Source: Candidatus Zixiibacteriota bacterium
Lineage (GTDB): Bacteria > Zixibacteria > MSB-5A5 > GN15 > FEB-12
Length of the DNA: 46,074 nt
NCBI GenBank assembly: GCA_024276275.1
Contig: JAJRXM010000005.1
Location: 1 to 46,074 of the forward strand
Direction: 5' to 3'
In this document: positions 42,611-46,074 of the stretch, piece by piece
Numbering within the stretch: position 1 is the stretch's first letter
How the letters are laid out: each line of letters begins with the position of its first letter
Notes under the pieces: model-generated
The model's input: only the letters and a program-made list of their open reading frames with translations
The model's database searches: none
Told to the model about the DNA's origin: nothing
Program-made: the position numbers and the translations under genes

Positions 42611-43951
42611 ATGGCAAAAAAGAAAAACGAAAATGACACTATGGAAAAAATTGTATCGCTATGCAAACGGCGTGGATATATTTTCCCATCATCTGAAATA
42701 TACGGCGGACTTATCTCATGCTGGGATTACGGCCCGCTAGGTTCTGAACTCAAACGAAATCTTAAAAATCATTGGTGGACTGAAATGACTATCCGCCGCA
42801 AAGATATTGAAGGTCTCGATGCGGCCATTCTGATGCATCCGAAAGTATGGGAAACATCGGGACATGTCGAACTTTTCAATGACCCGATGGTTGACTGCAA
42901 AACTTGTAAAGCACGTTTTAGAGCCGACAAACTCGATGATGCTAAATGCCCAAACAAACCGTCAAAATCTCCTATTGAACACAACTGTGACCTTACCGAA
43001 GTAAAACAGTTTAATCTGATGTTTAAAACTTTTATGGGGCCTGTTGAAGACAGCTCCAATGTTATCTATATGCGTCCTGAAACAGCTCAGGGTATTTATG
43101 TTAATTTCCTGAACGTAAAAAATTCATCGCGTCAGAAAATTCCGTTCGGTATAGCACAAATCGGGAAAGCATTCCGTAATGAAATCACTCCGGGGAATTT
43201 TATTTTCCGTACCCGCGAGTTTGAACAGATGGAAATGCAGTTCTTTATCCATCCTTCTGAAGATGACCAATGGTTTGAATACTGGCGGGAACAACGTATG
43301 GCATTTTACAAAGGTCTCGGCATTAATATGGAAAAACTCCGATGGCATGAACATGGTTCCGATGAATTAGCTCACTACGCCAAAGCTGCCTATGATATCG
43401 AATATGAGTATCCATTCGGATGGCAGGAACTTGAGGGTGTCCATAACCGTACCGATTTTGATTTAGGTCGTCACATGGAAGCGACCAAAAAAGATATGCG
43501 TTACTTCGACGAACGCTTTGATGAAAAATTTATTCCGTATATTATCGAAACATCGGCAGGATGCGACAGAACATTGCTGACTCTCTTAGTTGATGCCTAC
43601 GATGAAGTTGAAATCAAAGGTGAGAAACGGGTATTCCTACGGCTCTCTCCAAAAGTTGCACCGATAAAAGCAGCGATACTTCCTCTCGTTAAAAAAGACG
43701 GTATGCCTGAGTATGCCGAAAAAGTATATGGTGTTTTAAATAAAAAATTCAAAGTGTTCTACGATGTTGCCGGTGCAGTCGGACGACGTTATGCCCGTAT
43801 GGATGAAGCCGGATGTCCGTTCTGTATTACTATCGACGGTCAAACACTTGAAGATGATACTATGACTGTCCGCGACAGAGATACGATGGAACAGACCCGT
43901 ATGAAAACCGACGAGATAGTTGCTTTCTTAGACAAGCAGGTAAACGGGTAG
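42611..43951 (+). CDS. glyQS: Glycyl-tRNA synthetase, alpha2 type
   Basis: Class II aminoacyl-tRNA synthetase, 446 residues, the single-chain homodimeric form rather than the alpha2-beta2 form. N-terminus: RRGYIFPSSEIYGGLISCWD, then LGSELKRNLKNHWW. Zinc-like insert with CKTCKARFRADKLDDAKCPN. Motif 2: FRNEITPGNFIFRTREFEQM. Motif 3: IIETSAGCDRTLLTLLVDAY. The anticodon-binding domain ends KVFYDVAGAVGRRYARMDEA, then IDGQTLEDDTMTVRDRDTMEQ (slightly abridged in reading). It is complete and close to consensus. Last gene of the ftsB/divIC-recO-glyQS operon; a small hairpin with T-run follows. Confidence 0.96.
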   Translation: MAKKKNENDTMEKIVSLCKRRGYIFPSSEIYGGLISCWDYGPLGSELKRNLKNHWWTEMTIRRKDIEGLDAAILMHPKVWETSGHVELFNDPMVDCKTCKARFRADKLDDAKCPNKPSKSPIEHNCDLTEVKQFNLMFKTFMGPVEDSSNVIYMRPETAQGIYVNFLNVKNSSRQKIPFGIAQIGKAFRNEITPGNFIFRTREFEQMEMQFFIHPSEDDQWFEYWREQRMAFYKGLGINMEKLRWHEHGSDELAHYAKAAYDIEYEYPFGWQELEGVHNRTDFDLGRHMEATKKDMRYFDERFDEKFIPYIIETSAGCDRTLLTLLVDAYDEVEIKGEKRVFLRLSPKVAPIKAAILPLVKKDGMPEYAEKVYGVLNKKFKVFYDVAGAVGRRYARMDEAGCPFCITIDGQTLEDDTMTVRDRDTMEQTRMKTDEIVAFLDKQVNG

Positions 43952-43969
43952 GAGCTTAAGGCTCTTTTT
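43950..43969 (+). terminator. Terminator after glyQS
   Basis: AGGAGC and GCTCTT form a short stem (loop TTAAG) followed by Ts, overlapping the glyQS stop. Confidence 0.5.
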
Positions 43970-44041
43970 AATCAGTAGTTATTGCTAAGTCAACTTGTTT
44001 GCTACTGTAATCTCATGTTTTTATTAAATAGCTTAATAATA

Positions 44042-44076
44042 TCGGTAGGTCGGACAAGAATGTCTGTCCTACCATA
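44042..44076. repeat. GGTAGGTCGGACA palindromic repeat
   Basis: TCGGTAGGTCGGACAAGAAT continuing GTCTGTCCTACCATA. An imperfect palindrome (GGTAGG...CCTACC, GGACA...TGTC) of the group seen at 13807, 24687 and the outer arms at 29312. It occupies the 304-base spacer between glyQS and the hemerythrin gene, which otherwise holds only the promoter at 44179. Confidence 0.6.
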
Positions 44077-44178
44077 CTATAGAATCAAACTGTACCGACA
44101 ATCTTGAAGACCGGAATTTCCCAAGTGTGCGGTATATTCAATTTCCATCCAAATAGACAATCAAACCTCTCTTTATTA

Positions 44179-44208
44179 TTGACAACAGACTACAATTTTT
44201 CTTATTAT
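44179..44208 (+). promoter_or_regulatory. Promoter of the hemerythrin gene
   Basis: TTGACA at 44179 and TATTAT at 44203 are 18 bases apart, about 48 bases before the ATG at 44256; AAAGG is the Shine-Dalgarno. Confidence 0.55.
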
Positions 44209-44255
44209 GCATCTATCTTTAGTAAATCAAATCATCAAGAAAGGTACAATTCAAC

Positions 44256-44831
44256 ATGACTATGAAGATTAATGAAGCCTTAATAGCCGAACATGAACAG
44301 ATTAAAGTATTTCTTGGTGTTGTAAATGTTATTTTTAAAAAACTTGCTACAGGTGAATCCGTTAATAAAGAACATTTGGAACAACTGATTCTTTTTATGA
44401 CTGACTATATAGATAAATTTCATCATCTGAAAGAAGAAGATATCCTTTTTAATAAATTAGAAAAATATGAGATGTACGGAGAGAATGATCTTGTCGGAGA
44501 ACTTAAAGCCGACCATACCTTAGGCAGAATGCTCAAAAAATCTCTTGAAGAGTCAGTCTAATCGTACACCTTAGACAACAAAGAAATCGCTTTTGAGATT
44601 GCAGGTACACTACAAGTTTTTTCATCAACTCTCTTACATCATATATGTCGTGAAGATACGATACTTGTTCCGTATGTAGAGGAACAACTTTCAGAAAATC
44701 AAAAACAGTCTATTGAAAAAGAATATGCAGTTTTAGAAGAAGACCACTTGTTATCAGAGCGGGAGTTATCCAAACTCAATCGTTTAGTTACATTTTATGA
44801 TATAAATGTCGAAGAGTGCAAGGGTTGTTAG
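44256..44831 (+). pseudogene. Hemerythrin-like protein split by an in-frame TAA
   Basis: Four-helix hemerythrin-like domain, normally with a di-iron site binding oxygen, NO or iron. The first 101 codons hold AEHEQI, FHHLKEEDILF and ADHTLGRMLKK. The frame then meets TAA at 44562-44564-adjacent codon (right after LEESV, ending 44561), but continues open for 89 codons to TAG at 44829: SYTLDNKEIAFEIAGTLQVF, then LLHHICREDTILVPYVEE, finishing with EECKGC. The second part contains the fourth-helix His and Glu ligands, so neither half can make the fold alone. It has no start or Shine-Dalgarno of its own. A nonsense mutation or base error is the simplest cause. The double-Cys tail is seen in other bacterial relatives. 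Confidence 0.75.
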
Positions 44832-44888
44832 AGATATTATTTATACTATCGGTTATTTTTCCTCATAGTAATTTTCCTTCATCCTAAA

Positions 44889-44917
44889 TGTCATTCCCAA
44901 CTTGATTGGGAATCCAG
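44889..44917. repeat. GTCATTCC...GGAATCCAG palindromic repeat
   Basis: TGTCATTCCCAACTTGATTG continuing GGAATCCAG: TTCCCAA pairs with TTGGGAA. Other copies are at 14151-14179, 17283-17310 (opposite orientation) and 26201-26229. Confidence 0.7.
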
Positions 44918-44985
44918 TAAAAATAGCAGAACAGCTAAAAGCTACCCTGCGATACTTTTAAATGAATCAATAAAGTGAATTGGTT

Positions 44986-45567
44986 TTAATACCAACCTGA
45001 TAGTTGTAGCCAATAAAATAGACCTGACAATGACACTCTTAACAAAGTTCCTGCTTGAATTATAGCTTTATGTTTTTTATCTTCACCTACGTACTTAATC
45101 TTCATACCTAGTTCATCGCTCACATAATAATGACCAAATTCATTTAGAGTATATTTACTTATCCAAAATCCTGTACTACAACTTGGCATATCTGTTGGTT
45201 CAATAAAATGTGACCCTGAATCTTTCTTTTTAAGTTTACCTTCAAATAAATTATTATCATCCCATATCGTAATGTTTGGTACTTTTCTAATCGTTGAATC
45301 TAGGTCTTTTACAATTTTTAATTTAGAATAATTTTGAATTACTATATCTTCAATGTGAGGCGGAGTTAAGTACGGATTATCAATAAATTCAATTTCATAT
45401 ATATCGCCAACTTTGAACGGTGTATCAATTTCATGGAATTTACTTCCTAAATCGTCCTTGTTAAATTCTTTAGGTAGCAATCTAAAACTTTCTCCAGTAT
45501 TTGTTATTGCTCCAATACACCATCTACCGTTAAATTTAGTTTTGCTGACAATCAAAATCCGTTTCAC
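44986..45567 (-). CDS. Dual OB-fold domain-containing protein
   Basis: A 193-residue cytosolic protein of the poorly characterised dual-OB family. Visible: KRILIVSKTKFNGRWCIGAI, then GESFRLLPKE, then PFKVGDIYEIEF, and a second barrel with SCSTGFWISKYT and IIQAGTLLRVSLSGLF. The start is GTG at 45567; the codon overlaps the stop of the DUF488 gene upstream (GTGA), so the two were translationally coupled. Dual-OB and DUF488 genes are commonly paired; the joint role is not established, though DNA- or nucleotide-related functions have been suggested. Since its upstream partner is broken and cut by an insertion element, expression here may be reduced. Confidence 0.7.
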   Translation of the reverse strand: MKRILIVSKTKFNGRWCIGAITNTGESFRLLPKEFNKDDLGSKFHEIDTPFKVGDIYEIEFIDNPYLTPPHIEDIVIQNYSKLKIVKDLDSTIRKVPNITIWDDNNLFEGKLKKKDSGSHFIEPTDMPSCSTGFWISKYTLNEFGHYYVSDELGMKIKYVGEDKKHKAIIQAGTLLRVSLSGLFYWLQLSGWY

Positions 45568-45935
45568 ATTATATCCATTTGAGGAATCTTTAACTTTTCA
45601 CTAAAGTATTTTGCAACTAAAGAGCGATGACATGCTTCTGGAATTCTTTCTACGCAAAAAAAGCTACTTTATTGGATTTGTCTCCTAATAAAGTTTTTAG
45701 AATATCAAAATCATAATTTTTAAGATATTCATTATGATATTGACTTATAAAAAAGTCTGAAAGTTTATCTCTTGTAGATTTTAGAACATTATTATGCGAA
45801 TCAATTTTTTTTGTTCTTCTCTTAATAATTTACTAGGAGCTAAATCTTTCAAGTGGATATATTTTATGTCTAACAGTTTTAATTTGTTTTGTAGATAATT
45901 ACTATTGACAAATTTATACTTTGAACTCCATACTA
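45564..45935 (-). pseudogene. DUF488 family gene, two frameshifts and truncated by an IS3 element
   Basis: Reading minus strand in three frames joins a DUF488 protein: WSSKYKFVNSNYLQNKLKLL, YIHLKDLAPSK; then after an A-run shift, DKLSDFFISQYHNEYLKNYD; then after a T-run shift, VERIPEACHRSLVAKYFSEK, ending PQMDIM. CHRS is the DUF488 signature. The shifts lie in eight-base (about 45812-45819) and seven-base (about 45656-45662) homopolymers, so assembly error is possible. The 5' end is missing: next to it begins the terminal region of an IS3-type element. The words DVRQF read just beyond, but they lie in IS-like sequence and may be coincidence. Its stop overlaps the dual-OB start. Confidence 0.7.
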
Positions 45936-46074
45936 ACCCTCCCCCGAATTGACGGACATCAAGTTAAGAAGTATATTCCGTAATAGGAGGTGTCCAAATG
46001 ACACGCAGACGTAAATATGACCGTCAATTTAAGATAGAAGCTGTTCGTTTAGTAACAGAGAACGGTCGCAAAGC
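45921..46074 (+). mobile_element. Left end of an IS3-family insertion sequence
   Basis: CCCTCCCCCGAATTGACGGA followed by CATC is typical of IS3-family termini, and AGGAGGTGTCC precedes the transposase ATG. The outer boundary cannot be fixed because the right end is off window; it lies between about 45921 and 45945. Confidence 0.7.
45998..46074 (+). CDS. IS3-family transposase OrfA (partial, 3' end off window)
   Basis: Twenty-five codons: MTRRRKYDRQFKIEAVRLVT followed by ENGRKA. This is the start of the HTH_Tnp_1 domain of IS3-family OrfA (R-x-Y-x2-x-FK-x-EAV-x-LV), the DNA-binding half of the transposase; OrfB (rve integrase) would follow beyond the window. AGGAGG lies 7 bases before the ATG. 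It reads away from the broken DUF488 gene. Confidence 0.88.
   Translation, partial: MTRRRKYDRQFKIEAVRLVTENGRK

Noticed and set aside
45936-45965. DVR motif of DUF488 read upstream of the truncated gene
   Set aside because: The DVRQFGGG reading lies in sequence typical of an IS3 terminus, with a stop just before it, so it may be coincidence.

Overview
The window is low-GC bacterial chromosome with gene-dense blocks separated by intergenic spacers rich in palindromes. The protein repertoire points to the FCB superphylum: Alternative Complex III (ActA/ActB), DUF5686 proteins with a carboxypeptidase-regulatory-like domain, a TonB-plug-like vWA protein, large secreted M14 peptidases and bacilliredoxin. 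However, most genes carry clear Shine-Dalgarno sequences, and several intergenic regions carry TTGAC(A/T)-N17/18-TATNAT promoters. Both are unlike typical Bacteroidota, so I infer a lineage near but outside Bacteroidota proper. Phylum assignment is inference only.

Layout. 1-4.0 kb (minus): a respiratory locus, ctaB (heme O synthase) -> actA (pentaheme cytochrome, frameshifted) -> actB (TAT-exported molybdopterin-like/ferredoxin subunit, runs off the edge). 4.2-9.5 kb: a DUF5686 outer-membrane-type protein, a TIGR04283-like glycosyltransferase coupled to a DUF547 protein, and a convergent O-antigen-ligase-like protein. 9.6-13.7 kb: small lipoprotein, zinc alcohol dehydrogenase, His-rich metal transporter, bacilliredoxin and Mn-type superoxide dismutase. 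14-18 kb: an MmeI-like type IIL restriction-modification enzyme in repeat-rich DNA, then an Arg/Lys-rich nucleoid protein with a central Myb/SANT-like domain. 18.4-24.3 kb: AI-2E transporter, M14 carboxypeptidase, double-glutaredoxin protein, SDR epimerase. 24.7-31 kb (minus): a secreted protein with an in-frame TGA, a small membrane protein, the vWA/plug fusion, a DUF1648 protein and a transglutaminase. 31.3-33.7 kb: GlpX-like protein and rsmE. 34.1-36.4 kb: divergent asnB/asnC. 36.6-39.1 kb: ECF sigma, zinc anti-sigma, TPR protein. 39.1-41.3 kb: five-domain MshEN/REC/HD/REC/DUF4388 protein. 41.4-44 kb: ftsB/divIC-recO-glyQS housekeeping operon. 44.2-46.1 kb: hemerythrin gene split by a stop, a dual-OB/DUF488 pair with the DUF488 member broken, and the left end of an IS3-family element.

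Three themes cut across the window. (1) Several short palindromic repeat families recur in almost every accessory spacer, including one cloverleaf-like element at 29.3-29.4 kb. (2) Four genes are interrupted (actA, the 24.7 kb gene, hemerythrin, DUF488). The three frameshifts lie in or beside homopolymers, so gene decay and assembly error must be separated. (3) Translation starts look relaxed: several TTG/GTG starts, two genes whose best start is ATA/CTG/ACG behind a good Shine-Dalgarno, and one apparently leaderless gene.

I found no tRNA, rRNA or CRISPR array. The strongest candidates for unusual biology are the Myb-domain histone-like protein, the receptor-plug/vWA fusion, the five-domain regulator and the repeat families.
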